Assembly: GCA_037903475.1 (NCBI GenBank)
Contig: JBAJFG010000107.1
Span: 372,001 to 436,000 of the forward strand
Source of the DNA: Ancylostoma caninum
Taxonomy: Eukaryota; Nematoda; Chromadorea; Rhabditida; Ancylostomatidae
DNA length: 64,000 bases
Direction of reading: 5' to 3'
Numbering within the stretch: position 1 is the first letter of the stretch; each line of letters begins with the position of its first letter. The notes below the pieces were generated by a model. It had not been told where the DNA came from, searched no databases, and worked only from the letters and a program-made list of their open reading frames with translations. Positions 1-12,300 of this stretch are shown in pieces. The position numbers and the translations under genes were made by a program.

Positions 1-132
1 TAGTAGGACAATTCCTCTCTAGCTAGTAATGAACTCTTTCTAGTATTTTGGCGTTTCCTAGTATGCTTCTTTTCCAGTGGATCTTTTTCCTTCATCCAGA
101 AATTTCCAGTGAGCAATTTCCACGGGATGTCA

Positions 133-352
133 CCAGGGATGAGCGGATTTCCGGTTTCCGGAAGTCGGAAGTTCCTGAACTCTTGCCTCATGAGAGCTTC
201 TGACTTCTAGATTTCAGGACTATTGGCAGTCCTTGGGTCACGCCAACTCGGACATGATGTATTCATCGCTCCAAATCTCACCAGAATTCAAACTTCCCCC
301 AACTTCTGACTTCGGACTTCCGGTCAAATGCAGTACTTCTGCTCATCCCTGG
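133..352. mobile_element. MITE-like inverted-repeat element (220 bp)
   Basis: The two ends are inverted copies. The left end begins CCAGGGATGAGCGGA and the right end read backwards begins CCAGGGATGAGCAGA. Similarity continues for roughly 50 bp, including CGGAAGTC-type blocks. The element is flanked by ATGTCA (127-132) and ATGTAA (353-358), which look like a slightly decayed 6-bp target-site duplication. There is no coding capacity, as expected of a non-autonomous DNA transposon. The superfamily cannot be assigned from this copy alone. Confidence 0.65.
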
Positions 353-358
353 ATGTAA

Positions 359-1485
359 CTCGTATGTCTTCTACTCGTACTGCTACGCTAGGTCGTTCCT
401 GAATTGTGCACTGAGTGCACTTACACTTTATGGGTGGATATTATGACCATATGCTTGAAATTTGGATACTCGACGAGAATTCTGAGCTTGAGCTGTTTGA
501 AAATCACCGCTTTGACAGCGCTCATGTCCAGAGCAACATTTTTTGGACGGATATTATGACTGTACGTTTGAAATTTTCTCCGATCTCGTCAATTCGTTGA
601 TCCGCTGTGTTTTTTGAAATATCTCTTTTTAATGCGTTAATCGTTACCTTGTACGGTTAAACGTTAAACACTTGTGGTTTTGCGAAATGGAAATAATCCG
701 GAGATCAAGGTCTGAAAGCTACATATTATCTGGCAGTAGGTTTGCGCTCGATTTGTTCACTAACATTGTATCATAAATTCCAGAGTGGTACAAAGGGGAG
801 TGCAAGGATCAAGGACAAATGCGCAATTTTTCCCCAGGAACTGACGGGTTCTCCTTTTCAACTCATATCCTGCTGATAACGCGCCGCTATCAGGTGACAT
901 TCGATCGCCTTCAAGTGCTCCAAGTGCTACTGCTAGTATTGTAGACTTGGAAAATCGTACTCATTCCAAGGAATGAGTGCAGCTGCAGAACCATTTAGTA
1001 TGTACACTATTCGACGCAGAGTCGTGAAATTTGGGTGTGTTGGACGCAAGCCAGACTTGTGGTACAGTTGATATAACCATTCCGACTCCCAGATTTGGAT
1101 CACATCCAGTAGATTTAGTAGAATTTTGGGATCAGAAATGGTTACGTTCCTTCGTTTGTGCAAAGGGAAAAGCATTTATTCTGCTAGTGAACCAGTACAT
1201 CGAAGAATCGCGCGGAACTATTTGAGAATAGCAGAACAGCTTAACTATTTCAAAGCTGCTAGTTTTCTCCACTGTTTATTTTAAATTCGGATAAACCCTT
1301 TGATGTTAATAAGGCTGTAGCCGCTCCAAACACCTTCAAAACCGGATCCACTTGGAACGTTTATTTTTTGTCACACCTCTTCGTTAGTGTTGCATCTCTC
1401 GTGTAGGGCCTTTTTGCCGCTCGAGATCGATGTGACCAGCAGCTGTTAAACGCTTTCAAACAAAAACACACGCTTCCAATTCCTC
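359..1485. other. Non-coding stretch, no gene seen
   Basis: No convincing coding signal was found. The segments at about 436-480 and 546-590 are weakly similar to each other (both contain GGATATTATGAC followed by TTTGAAATTT), suggesting an old local duplication. Open frames on both strands near 933-1225 overlap each other and look like chance. Confidence 0.4.
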
Positions 1486-1493
1486 AGCTCAAG

Positions 1494-1966
1494 ATGGCCG
1501 TTGAGCCAGTTACCCTGATTTTTTTTCGAAATCATACGTTATGTCACGCCGACGTGTTTTTCCGGTGTCCGTACGCGAAGCTTTTTCCCACATACAAACC
1601 AGAAAACTCGTCCATAGTACGTATGCCGTTCAGTGATTTGGATGATGTTTCGAAAGCACTTTTAAATGAGTACGTTTCAAGTGGAACTGGTTATTGCTGC
1701 TTCCGTTGCAGCGTTAAGCCGCATTAAGCCGAAAGAAGCGGGTCGTTGCATCAGAGCCGACACTAAAGTTGTGAATCTTAGCTTAGCTGTGTTTTTATTT
1801 CACCATCAAGGAACATTAGAAGTTATTTGGGGAATTCCATCCCATCTGGTTCCAAATTTTTTTCAGGTCAAGCTTGAAAAGTAATGCAAGTGCAGGCGAA
1901 GCCAGTTCCAACAAGGATAGGAACTTTTGTAAAATTGGAGAGAAATTCATGAGAAAATCGGGATGA
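1494..1966 (+). CDS. Candidate small two-exon gene, function unknown
   Basis: The ATG at 1494 follows a splice-acceptor-like TTCCTCAG (ending 1486) by seven bases, the spacing expected if a spliced leader is joined there. The first exon (1494-1669) would end at a GTACGT donor. The intron 1670-1866 ends in a long T run plus CAG, and the second exon (1867-1966) continues in phase to a TGA. The product would be 91 aa, starting MAVEPVTLIFF, with FSDLDDVSKALLNE at the end of exon 1 and a Lys/Ser/Asn-rich tail. I recognise no domain. If the intron is retained the frame stops at 1727. The splice signals are good, but the frame is short and could be chance. Confidence 0.35.
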
Positions 1967-4900
1967 AAATAGGGATGATGAGAATGTAGAGGCAAATCGC
2001 AGCTTGTGCACCAAGTCATAGCTCCCTTCGCTCCTGAAACAGGTTACAACCGATGGTACTTACAGCCAAAGCGAATACCCGACTTCTCGGATGAATTCAC
2101 CCCACTGCATTTATTGAAGCTGCTGCTGCTCCCACCGGTGGAGCCATGGAGCAAAATTCAACTGAGAAGTCACTAGTTTTTTTGCTTTCTACGAAAAGCT
2201 TCAAAAAATTTTAGGCCTTTGGTCAGGTGTGTGCGAAATTTTCAGCTTTCCACGTTAAACTTGTTTTTCCACCATTTTGGATCCCACTTTTCGCCCCATG
2301 ATTAGTAGGACTCTAAATTTCAGATACGCACATCGCTTGTCCTGTACATTTTTCTAGGCGAGGAAACAGAAAATATAGTGCACCAGGATTTAAGAAGCTT
2401 GCAATGTGGCTAAGATAACTGTAATATGAAAAATCAAGGCCATCATTTCTAGAGTTATTTTTGTTTTATGCCATCGAATTACATAGGGCTGCCATCATCT
2501 TCTGGAACTGCATATTTACCGAGCGTAAATTCTATGACGGAGATGAAGACTGCTACGGGATGTTCACCGTCGGCGTAATATTCCAACAACCCTTTGTTCG
2601 CCTTGCTTGACCGTCACTGCTCCTACGGTAAGCACTGAGTTCATGGTACTCATCATTATCACATACTGTGGGAGACAACAACTTACAACAAAGCTATAGG
2701 GAACATCAAAATGCTGATGTGCTATGCCTCTTTTCAACTTCAAAACAAGGATAAAACTTGCTAAAACATCTTAGAGTAGTCAGACACAATGAATGAAGCC
2801 ATAATACTCACACTGCGGAGTCGAACAGGCATTTTTTTCTGGTCATTGAGAAGAGGTTCTCACTGTTGAGCAGGGGCACAAAAAGATCGGCGATTCTGGA
2901 ATTGAATTCAGAAGGGATGATTCGTCTCGCTTCTTAGTTGAGCAAACCAGTTACTATATGGTGGGTCCCATTTGAGGCTCTTCAGTAAGTAAGAGGCTGA
3001 CATCGCGGAATAAGGCGAATGAAATATTCGTAGTTAGAGCAATAAAATAAACTGATAAAAACAAGATTTGGAAGGCCTGAACAAAGTAGATGTTATAGAT
3101 TCCGGAACCCATCTTTCAGAGAGAAAAAAATTGAAGTTTTGTTGGCTGGCTGTGCGTAATGTCCGACCACATTTCTTCATCTGATGAACTCTCTACTAAA
3201 AGCTCCTCGATAATAATGATAAACAAGTTTGAGCATAACTTGTGTTTGTGGAGCGAATATCTGTATCTATTATTGTATCTATTTGCACAGGTTAGTGAGC
3301 AACTCTGTTTCGCGGAAGTGTGAGCAAGGTCATTTCAGATTTCCTAGGTTGTGCGTACGTAGCCACCAGACCTCCACGAAGTATCCACGGAATTCGATTA
3401 GCTTGTTTAGCTTAGGTAAAAACGAGACGAAGTGTGTCTTGAGGCACTTGCGACGCACAAGCGGCCGTGACCAATTCTGCAAAAAGGCGCGATTATTTAA
3501 GTGCTTTCCCGAAATCCACTTCTATTTCATTTTTCCTATCCTAGACAGGCAGTTCCATTTTATATGTGGTCATATCAGCTCTCTTAAGCCTTTAGATTCG
3601 GAAATTTTTCACTTATATTGTATTCACGCAGAACTGTAGTTTTTCTAAAAATAGACTTGCATTTCACTGCTTCAGAAAAAAAGAATCCAAATATCTTACT
3701 GTAAGCTTTCTAAATTCTTTGAACTTTGGATGCAAGATTCTATGAAAAAAAAACCTTTGCTTGCTAAGTTTTCCAACTCTTCTGCAACAGTGGTTTTCTT
3801 CCGCAATATACGTAATGAATCTAGCTCTGTGTTTGCTTTTCTCGGTTTTCTTATGACCGAGTTGGATGTCTACTGGTAAGAAGGGCACATTATGAAGGTT
3901 TTCAACACCTCAACCACAAAGCCTTCTAGATTTTATGTGTTATTTTGTAGCGTATTCATCCGGAATTCTGAGCATTCCAGATAATGAGGTCATCACCACC
4001 ACTCTGGCTTTTTTTAATGGTGTTATAGGGTTGCTTTTTGAGTAGCTCAAGTTGTAGCTGCATTCCTTCTGAGCTGCTTTCCCACACTAAAACCAGAATG
4101 ATAGCCTCATTCGTTGTTTTTTTATGAGGTAAAGCTCTGCCAGCTCGGATTCTGACGTGCTACAGCCAGTAACTAAGTTCTTTTAAAAGTCCTTTGTGTG
4201 CCTCACCATTTTATAACCATACAAAAATCTGAAACTGGTTCAGAGTTGTAGTTTTAGGCGCTAATTCCTGACTGGATGATGAGTAAGTGGGCTAGCTAAG
4301 CAGAGTTTCATAGAACTGGTTCCCAACAAGTATTCCTGGACACTTTCTTCCTGCTAAAAGACGTGAGCCACCAAATGAGACCGTTCACTTTGTATGCAGT
4401 TTCACGGCTATGGAAGTGTTCAGTTTGTAAGACCGTGAAGATGTCTTCATTTCCTTTATAGGCTTTATGGTTGTTCTTCGAATGCCCACAGGAGGCGAAC
4501 TATCAGCGAAAAGACAAGGGGAGGAAGCAGTTGGTGAAATTCATGAGTATTTAACATTACTCGGCTACTTTTGGCCCAAAATCTGGTGGAAAGTCCTTTA
4601 CCAATAATGTCGCAGAGGGTTATTTGATGCACCGCGTCTTTTTGCCTGGTTACAGTAAGCGTAAGTGTACTATTTGGTAAATGTAAGGTGATATCTCACA
4701 AATACTTCTGCAACTTTTCACAGGGCAGCGCTGGACTGGCAGGAAAGGAAATGTTCACTCAATGCGACAAATCCAAGTATTATTTTTCGGAAAAAAAATC
4801 ATAGCGGAAACTGCAAGAAAAAAAGAAGACCGTCACATTTCTGGCAAGATAATATCAGGGGCATGAAGAATAATGCTCATAATCGTATCCTTCGTCGTCG

Positions 4901-6256
4901 AAGTTTCAGAGAAGATACCGCTTCCATCATCTGTCCACTGTTAGCCGATACAAGCAACACTGCACTGGAGAAGGATTTTTTTGGGATTGTCAACTGTCAA
5001 CTAACCTCCCCGGCAATGTTTTGGCGAGAGGAATATCCTTGAGGTTTTCATAAATTTATTAAATCGGTGAAATTGCCGATTTTACACCTCACGAGGAGAA
5101 GCGAATACATGAACAAATAAACAACAAACAGGTATGTATTCATTTAATAGGTTAGAAAACGAGACTGGACATTAATCAGAACAAAAGTGTGGAACAGCGA
5201 CGATATCCTAAAGTTTAGCCCAGGAAACCCCGGAATTTAGTCTAAGATGAATTTACTGGATTTTTGGACGAGGGTGTTACAGCAGAATTTTAGCGGAACC
5301 ATTCCCCCCCCCCCCCCCCCGCAAACGGAATAAACAGAAGAGTTCCTGAAAGGCTTGCGAATGCTTGTTTCATACTTTTCTAATGCTGGCCAGAAGCTAG
5401 AAACTACGAGATCTTATGCAATGCGGAAAATATTGCAAGCATGATGACGTGAATTTAATCACCTATTTTTTTCATTTGCAGCTATTCTCTTTTAAAAGTA
5501 TTTTTATTACCCAACCATAAGTTTATTCACGTGCTCGTTCTATTCTCCAAATGTGCCTACATCTAGCCTTCTCGGAAGGAAGTCATCCTAAGATGGGCAT
5601 CACGATTTCAATATATTATTCATAGCCTTTTATTGCACTGTAAAATCGATGCCCCTTTCCAGTGAGTTGTCCGAATCCTCGAAAAAGTGCTGGATCTTCT
5701 TCCTTAGCAGATGAACTCGATAGCCAGCTTGCTCATGTCCATCATAACCGTTGCCCTAAAAAGACTGAAGGATGGTGAATGCTGAATGCCGCCTTAAGCG
5801 TTCAGGTTTGGTTTTTGCTGAGATTTATTGTCTTTGTACTCAAAATTCGTTTCAATAAGAGATATGAACCGAATATTTTGCTTTGGGACCGGTTTCAGAT
5901 TGGAATAAGAGTGGAAAAAATTATTCGTCAACATTTCCAGCCATAATGCTGCTGGGTATTTTGGACATATTATGGAAAAATTTGAAGGAAGGCAACAGAA
6001 TTGAGGAAGTTAGGATGTGCGGGTGCATGCCGTTCTGGGGTTTGCATTGTTTATTGTCGTTTATTTTCCATTACGAGCTTCGAGTTGTTTACTACATTCA
6101 TTTTATTGTAAACCTTCTATTTACTTGTAGTTTTCACCGATTATGGATTAAGTTATCTTGTCCCAGGGAAGCTTCTGAACATTTTTACTCTATGCAGCTG
6201 TCATTTCCAGCATACTATATGTTTCGTGTGTCTTAATGCGCAATTCACAAGCTTAA
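1967..6256. other. Long stretch without a recognisable gene
   Basis: AT-rich DNA with scattered short open frames, none carrying a recognisable domain or coherent splice signals. The longest, a 136-codon frame at 3229-3639, has no Met-proximal acceptor and a Cys/Phe/Ile-rich composition typical of chance translation. A 17-bp C homopolymer lies at 5304-5320. Confidence 0.5.
5304..5320. repeat. Poly(C) tract, 17 bp
   Basis: An uninterrupted run of 17 C in otherwise AT-rich DNA. Such runs mutate rapidly and are often mis-sized in assemblies. Confidence 0.9.
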
Positions 6257-6456
6257 AACCGGTCAGATACGTGCTTGGATAGCTCCGTTAGCGTACGTAC
6301 GCAATCTGTTGCGCATGCGATGCGAGGAAACAGAAAAAATAACAGCCACGAACTGGCTTGCGGACGAGTTCGCTCGGCTCGTCGTTCAGAGCGATTCACA
6401 ATCACAATTAGATGGTTTACGAAGCAATTCATCTTTGAGTGGCGGCTTTTGTGCTT

Positions 6457-7354
6457 ATGGCATCAGAAGAAGCGACAGTTGCAATGACGAAATGGTTGGC
6501 ACGTGAAGGGGCACCCGTGGAATCTTCGTCAAGTAGCGGTTCCGGGGAATCGCAGGGCTTTCCCGTGACTTTTTCTTTTATGACTGCCAGAATTTATAAG
6601 CGTCTGTGGGACGTTCTCAACGCTGTCATTTGCGGGCTATTTCCTTATTCCCGCATGAAATACGCAGCAGTCGCGAATGGTGAGTAAAAAAGAGGATGAA
6701 TTCCGTTTGGTCATGAGTGGTTCATAATGCGTGAGAGAATGTAGGAATTGGCCACAAATCCATCAAACTCATTCACTGCTTCTCGAAGCGGAAATTCATT
6801 TATTTGTTTATTTATTTGCATACACCACAGTGGTATACCATCACGGCGAACAGGATGTAAACTGATATGCGATAGAGAAGGGCCAATTAAAAGAGAGAAA
6901 AGAATTAAAAGAGAGAAGCTGACCAGTAACAATTACCTAATCACAACACAATGGTAAATATAGTAGTAAGCATTCCTTATCGCTGGAAATGTTACGGGTT
7001 CAAAACAGCCTAGTGATCGAATTGTCGGTCCGGAATTCTTCAAGGATATGCAGGATAAGGATTGCTCACTGCGATATCCATGCCTTTGAAAATCGAGAAG
7101 AAGAGTGAGAAATATGTATTTACTCTTCAGAGTGTTATGTGAAAGGCTCAAAGTTGATCTTAGTAGGTTTTTCACGATTGCTGAGTCAAAGACCAGAGGC
7201 AGCTCAGAAGATTTTATATGCAGGTCCAAAAGCAACAATGAGACGTGTTGGTTTTACATTCCGAGCTGGTTCTTCTTACTTATTTTCGAGATATGGTCTT
7301 ATTCCGTTCCCTTCGAACTTTTTTTTGAGTGTATTGTCTCCGAACGACTGTTGA
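6457..7354 (+). CDS. Candidate multi-exon gene, function unknown (partial model)
   Basis: The proposed start is ATG 6457, preceded by an in-frame stop at 6436. Exon 1 (6457-6679) encodes MASEEATVAMTKW, then a Ser/Gly-rich segment, then ARIYKRLWDVLNAVICGLF, and ends at GTGAGT. The intron 6680-7130 ends TTACTCTTCAG, and the next exon (from 7131) continues in phase with LILVGFSRLLSQRPEAAQK, open to a TGA at 7352-7354. A further in-frame coding-like block lies at about 7455-7595 and ends with QERLEVEQLH and a TAA, so the real gene may splice out of exon 2 before 7352 and finish near 7595. No family is recognised. A second open frame (6315-6506) overlaps exon 1 and also looks coding, which raises the possibility of a frame disruption or a different exon structure. 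Exon content is more credible than the exact model. Confidence 0.35.
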
Positions 7355-7595
7355 ACAATTACGTATTACTGCTGAATGTAACCATCAGATGTTTCATTAT
7401 TGACTGTATGTCTTAAGCAGCATAGTAAGTTATTATTATAATCTTTTTCAAAAGAAAAAAACCGTGGAAAATATTTTTTACCGAAGAAACCAAAGAACAA
7501 AGCCGGAAAAGAAAGAGGCTGCAGCTGCCCAACAAAGCTATGGTGTGGCGGCTATACATTTTCAGGAACGATTGGAAGTAGAACAACTGCATTAA

Positions 7596-8260
7596 CCTAA
7601 GCAGTAATTGAGGAATTGTTCCGAAAATCTGAGTAATCGAAAAGGAGGAAGCTCCTCAGCCTTTTTTCATCCTTGTGAAAGGGCCATATTGCTTTCTTTC
7701 TCGAAGATTTCCTTGTATTATTGTAGAATAAGTATAATTTTCGGAGTAAGTGGTTCACATGTAGTATTTTCATGTTATTATTACTACATGTTATGTATTA
7801 TTTTTTATTTAGACCACATGCTAGTCTTCCTAATTTTTTTCTTCTTTCCTCCTTCCATATCCTCTTCTCTCTCCGTGGCTTCCATCATTTTCTACGAGGA
7901 AACTCTGGAACATATTGGGTGATTCAAGCGACTTCCGTGTCGGTGGCTTCGAAGCGAGTTATGACTCCGCCTTTCGCTGCTGCTAGCACCAGGGACATTA
8001 GGCGAGATGGCTTGCAACTAAAAACTGCGTCATCAGTGTTATAATCTTGCCCTGCAGCTTTTTTTGAGGCCGTCATTGATCAAATACGCGGTTTTGTCTA
8101 GCGTCACCCCTTTGTAATGGGATAGTATGGCGCGTAGAAAGGAATTCCAGGGAAGCAGTGGGGATCACTGGCAAAACATGACATAAATTAGGTTTAAGTG
8201 TAGGTAGGACAGCTTGATGGTAGCAATTGACAAATGTGTGCACACACTTTGTTGTGAAAA
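7596..8260. other. Intergenic stretch, no gene seen
   Basis: T-rich DNA with overlapping short frames on the plus strand (7608-8044) and no domain or splice context. It lies downstream of the first collagen gene. Confidence 0.45.
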
Positions 8261-8266
8261 TTTATT
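8261..8266 (-). terminator. Poly(A) signal AATAAA of collagen gene 1
   Basis: AATAAA on the minus strand, about 40 bp beyond the collagen stop codon. This is normal spacing for a short nematode 3' UTR. Confidence 0.75.
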
Positions 8267-8306
8267 ATTGAGATTTTCATGCCGATAATAGTCGGCAGCT
8301 GGCTGT

Positions 8307-9286
8307 TTAGCGACGAGTTCCGTCCTCGAAGAAGACACCACCATCGATAGCGCAGTATTTGGGGCAGATTCCTGGCTCTCCAGCTGATCCAGCTGGGCCG
8401 GCTTCTCCGGGAGCTCCTGGGTTTCCATCAGCTCCTGGTTGTCCGTCGGCTCCATTTGGTCCTTTTGGTCCGGGTTGGCCTGGAAAGTGCAGATATGATC
8501 TCTAATCTAGACCATACATATGATAAAGAAGAATGCAATTGAAGTGTGCAACTAACCAGGAGCTCCGTCAGGTCCAGGCTGTCCATCAGGTCCGGGTGGT
8601 CCTTGTGGTCCGGGCTCTCCTTGTGGTCCAGGCTCTCCAGGAACGAGTGGCTCAGATACAGCGTCGGCTCCAGGCTCTCCAGGTGCGCCAGGTGCTCCTG
8701 GGTTTCCATCAGGTCCAGGTGGTCCCTTGGGTCCTGGCTCACCAGGAGCTGCGTCTTGTCCAGGTGCTCCAGGAAGTCCAGGTGCTCCAGCGTCTCCCTC
8801 GGGTCCTTGTGGTCCAGGAGGTCCAGGTGGTCCTGGTGGGCATGGCTTGCATGGTGGTGGGGTGACGGGGTCGCATGGCTGCTGTGGTGGACGTCCTGGG
8901 TTTCCGGGAAGTCCAGGCGCTCCAGGCTTTCCTGGACGTCCAGGCTGTCCAGGTGTTCCTGCCGGTCCAGCGGGTCCGGGTAGGCAGCAGGCTTCACAGC
9001 TTCCAGCAGAGGCGCTTCCACCAGATACACCGGCGTCTCCGTAGCCAGCCTGACGGGCAGTTCTGTTGCCGCTGGGGAGGCTCTTCAGATGGCGGACCTC
9101 GCTCCAGATGTCCTTGGCGGATCCCTTGCAGAAGTTGATCTCACCATGCATAGTCCTCTTCACATGGTGCACATAGTTGTACACCATTGGGAGGGTGACG
9201 CAGACGGAGAGGACGGCCACTACAGAGAATGTGACCGCCGAGTAGGCGACGAAGCGGTAAGCCTTGATGCGATGTTCGAGGTCCAT
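8307..9286 (-). CDS. Cuticle collagen, 300 aa (gene 1)
   Basis: Structural protein of the nematode cuticle, secreted by the hypodermis and assembled as a trimer. It has two coding exons, 9286-8557 and 8479-8307. The 77-bp intron begins GTTAGT, ends TTTCCAG and interrupts a Gly codon after its first base. The protein starts [12 protein letters not shown], followed by a membrane/signal-anchor segment (about residues 12-36). The NRTARQ motif at 74-79 matches the subtilisin-like processing site (homology box A) of this family. A Cys cluster lies at 97-101 and a short Gly-X-Y block at about 104-132. An interruption carries Cys 138, 146 and 149, then comes the main Gly-X-Y domain. The C-terminus contains the two-Cys motif [19 protein letters not shown], which is highly typical of Caenorhabditis-type cuticle collagens. 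The Gly-X-Y domain is rich in Asp/Glu, unlike its paralogue at 13.5-14.6 kb. The exact orthologue within the large col family is not assignable by eye. Confidence 0.96.
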
Positions 9287-9324
9287 GTCGGTGTTGAACC
9301 GGTGATTTGATGGACTTCGTTTTT

Positions 9325-9333
9325 CTTTATATA
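9325..9333 (-). promoter_or_regulatory. TATA box of collagen gene 1
   Basis: TATATAAAG on the minus strand, about 40 bp upstream of the ATG. This implies a very short 5' leader, as usual for cuticle collagen genes. Confidence 0.7.
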
Positions 9334-9339
9334 GTGCTA

Positions 9340-12300
9340 TACGGATGGTGTTGATTTGTCTAAGTTCTCCACTCTCGCCATGCTATTTTCAGCTTCATCC
9401 TCTTGTGTTTAAGGCACGCCTTCTTTTGCGACATATGCGGAAAGCGGTGTAATGTTTGGGCATTTCGAAATCTCTGTGTAAGATCTGAACCAGATTTTAT
9501 TTTATTGCAGAGGTATGACCAATGTCAAAAGTTCAAGGAATGATCTTGAAACCGTTAGCCAAATATAGTAAACTATAAATTCATGGGCAGATATATGTAG
9601 GAGCATATGGAATTCTACTGAAAATTTGCTTCTGCTTCAAAAATCTCTTGCTTCATTCGAAATATTTATGTGAGAATTTTACAAAACTACTGGATGGGAG
9701 TATGGCCTCTCACAATTAACGGAAATTTGCTCATCGAAAAAAAAATATTCTCGAATTCATGGATTTTGATGGACACACCTACGTATTTGCATGCAATTGT
9801 AGCATTAATATCATTGAATGCGAAACTTCAGGAAAATTATTTCAAGATTTTCTTCAAAGGGAAGCTAGGGTCAGAATGTGGTTTTACTGGTATCCATTCT
9901 CCTACGATATGAGATGGAACATGACATTCCGACAGAAACTCGTCACAAGTACGCCTCCTAAGTGAAAAGATAGAGGAGAAGGAGGAGGGGAAGGTGTGCT
10001 CTGAGTGCACCTTTTGCTCCAATCATTAAGCACGGCTATGCAGACAACATAGCAAGAAATGTTACTTTCCTACTGGCGAGGTGCATGGAAAACTAAAGCA
10101 TTTGCTTCAATTTTCTTTGATGTCCCAGCTTGTAAAACTCACCATCTTTTAGGCTGCCCATGCAATCGTTGTGTACACATCAATTATTGAGTGATTCATT
10201 GAAGGGGAGCATACAATTTTTTTTACAGGAAGCCGAAATCTATAGAAACTCAATGTCAATCTTTGAAATAGTGAGGAGAAAATATCGACGGAATCATGAG
10301 AGGAACAAACGTGGAAATTTGCCGTAATTTTCGAGGAAGGGTTAGGGCTTATTTCTTCTTTAAAGCATGCTGAAAAAAAAACGGAGGAGATTCAAGCAAT
10401 CAGCGCTCTCCGAAAGCTCATGTGATACTTTCCACCTCTCACATGTATGTATAATTTTAAATCCGACATGCCAAATATCTTTAGTGCGGTAGAACTTAGA
10501 GGTGTTCATACTTAAGCGCGATGAGTTTCCATCCTGGCGTCAGTGACAACATGCGGGACGCGACGAGTAGTGAAGACGTCGTGACTGGAGACCAAATCAC
10601 CTGGAGCAAACCATCCCAATTAACGTGAAACAATTCAGAAAATTGGCAAAACATTTATCAGGTAATCGAATGTTTCCGATACTTTTCAATAGAATACACC
10701 GCTTCGTTCATGTACTATGTATAGTTGCTGCTATGATATGTAATATGCATTATTTACATTTTTTTCTGCTCACATGTTCTCCCCATTTAATAAATAAATA
10801 AATGAATAAATAAATGAAATGGGAAATAATATGAAATCCTACTGCTCTACAGGTCTACTGTCGATCTTCCAGGCTGTTTGAAAGTGTTGCGACTTGCTCT
10901 CCACTGGCTGAGGTAGTGTCAATTGAAATTTAGTAGCGCATTACTTGATAGTATCATTTTGTTCTACCGAATTTAGCCGGAGTTATTTTCAAAAAAAAAT
11001 CTGCACAAAAAAATCTGGAACGCTTGCAAAACCGAGTACTGTTGATAGGATTAGATGAGCAGATAATGCAGATTTTCGAAGTGCGTGGGACAGTGAGCAG
11101 TAGAAACAGTGTTCGATTTTTGTGCTGAACCGTAAGCAAGTCTCTGTTGGAAAAGAATTGCAGAAAAGAGCAAAAAAGATTTCAGGTCGACTCTGTGAAT
11201 CAGATGGTTATTACTAACTTACTTCAACTAATACTCAGGCCTCAGGCAAATGGAGCTGTCATCGTAGTCCATGAATATCACAGTTTTGCTTCAAAGCCGA
11301 AATCCACCCTTAGTCCCAAAGAGTTATGGCGCTCTCCGGATAAATGCTTCCAAGAGCGTGGAATTATCTCGACAAAAGCTGAGTGATTCAGATTTGCTTT
11401 TAATAATACAGTTCATGGCTCGCAGATGCTATACTTTTAAACCTGTGAAGGATCTGGATTTTGTCAACTGTTTCGTGAAGAACGTTGTAAATGTTTATAT
11501 GTGTCTCATTATTTCACTACCACTAGTTGTGTGTAGATGAAATGTGACAAAAAAAAGCCGCGCGTTTATTTCATTCTCCTCTCGTTCTAGCAGATTTTCC
11601 TAGCATCCTCATTTTTTACCCGTTTACCCTGTTTCTTCCACTCGAAGCAGAGACTTGAATCTGGCTCCTCATCAGTTCTGGATTTCTCCTTTCTACTCTT
11701 TCTCCTATTTATCTCCTTTGATTTTTTTCTATTTATCTATCTGTTGCGAATAACTAACTCATACCGAGGCGTAGGCGTCTTCTACGATGCTTCTATTGAT
11801 ATGTGTCCGTTTCTGTAACTGCTTGTGGTCCTTCACGTATTAATCCCTCTATTTTTCAGCTCATTTCCCTACGAAGAGCTGCTAAGAAAGCCAGGGCAGT
11901 TGTTGAAATCCTTGGAGGAGAAAATTGAACGGCTTCTACAGTGTTATAGGGAATGAGACTCCTTGGTATGCGAGCGCTGCGGGTGGTCTAACGGTGTAAC
12001 TGCGATCCAGCTGAGGCCGACAAAGGCCCCCCGCAACTGTTTCCTTCGTCAACAAAGTACTATCTGGATCTGCGAGAGGAAAATCAAAAACAGTGTTTTG
12101 ACTCGCGACCAGACGAGTCGTGTTTATACGAATACAACTGGTGTTCACTGAATTTCATTAACAGTTCTTGTCCGATGGAACTTCAGCTCTCTACAGCTGT
12201 TCGTTAAATGTTATGTCTACCCTAGGAAGATCTACCAAGAAAAGTTTATTGGTATGAGCGATGGAATCTGAAAACTTATTCTCTATAATATGGATAATTG

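Noticed and set aside
3229..3639. 136-codon plus-strand frame
   Set aside because: No splice or start context, no domain, composition of a chance frame.
8428..9138. Several long open frames on both strands over the first collagen
   Set aside because: They are out-of-frame or antisense shadows of the Gly-X-Y repeats. The collagen frame has the recognisable motifs.
11972..12040. tRNA gene near GGTGGTCTAACGGTG
   Set aside because: A box-A-like string only. No box B at the right distance and no cloverleaf.
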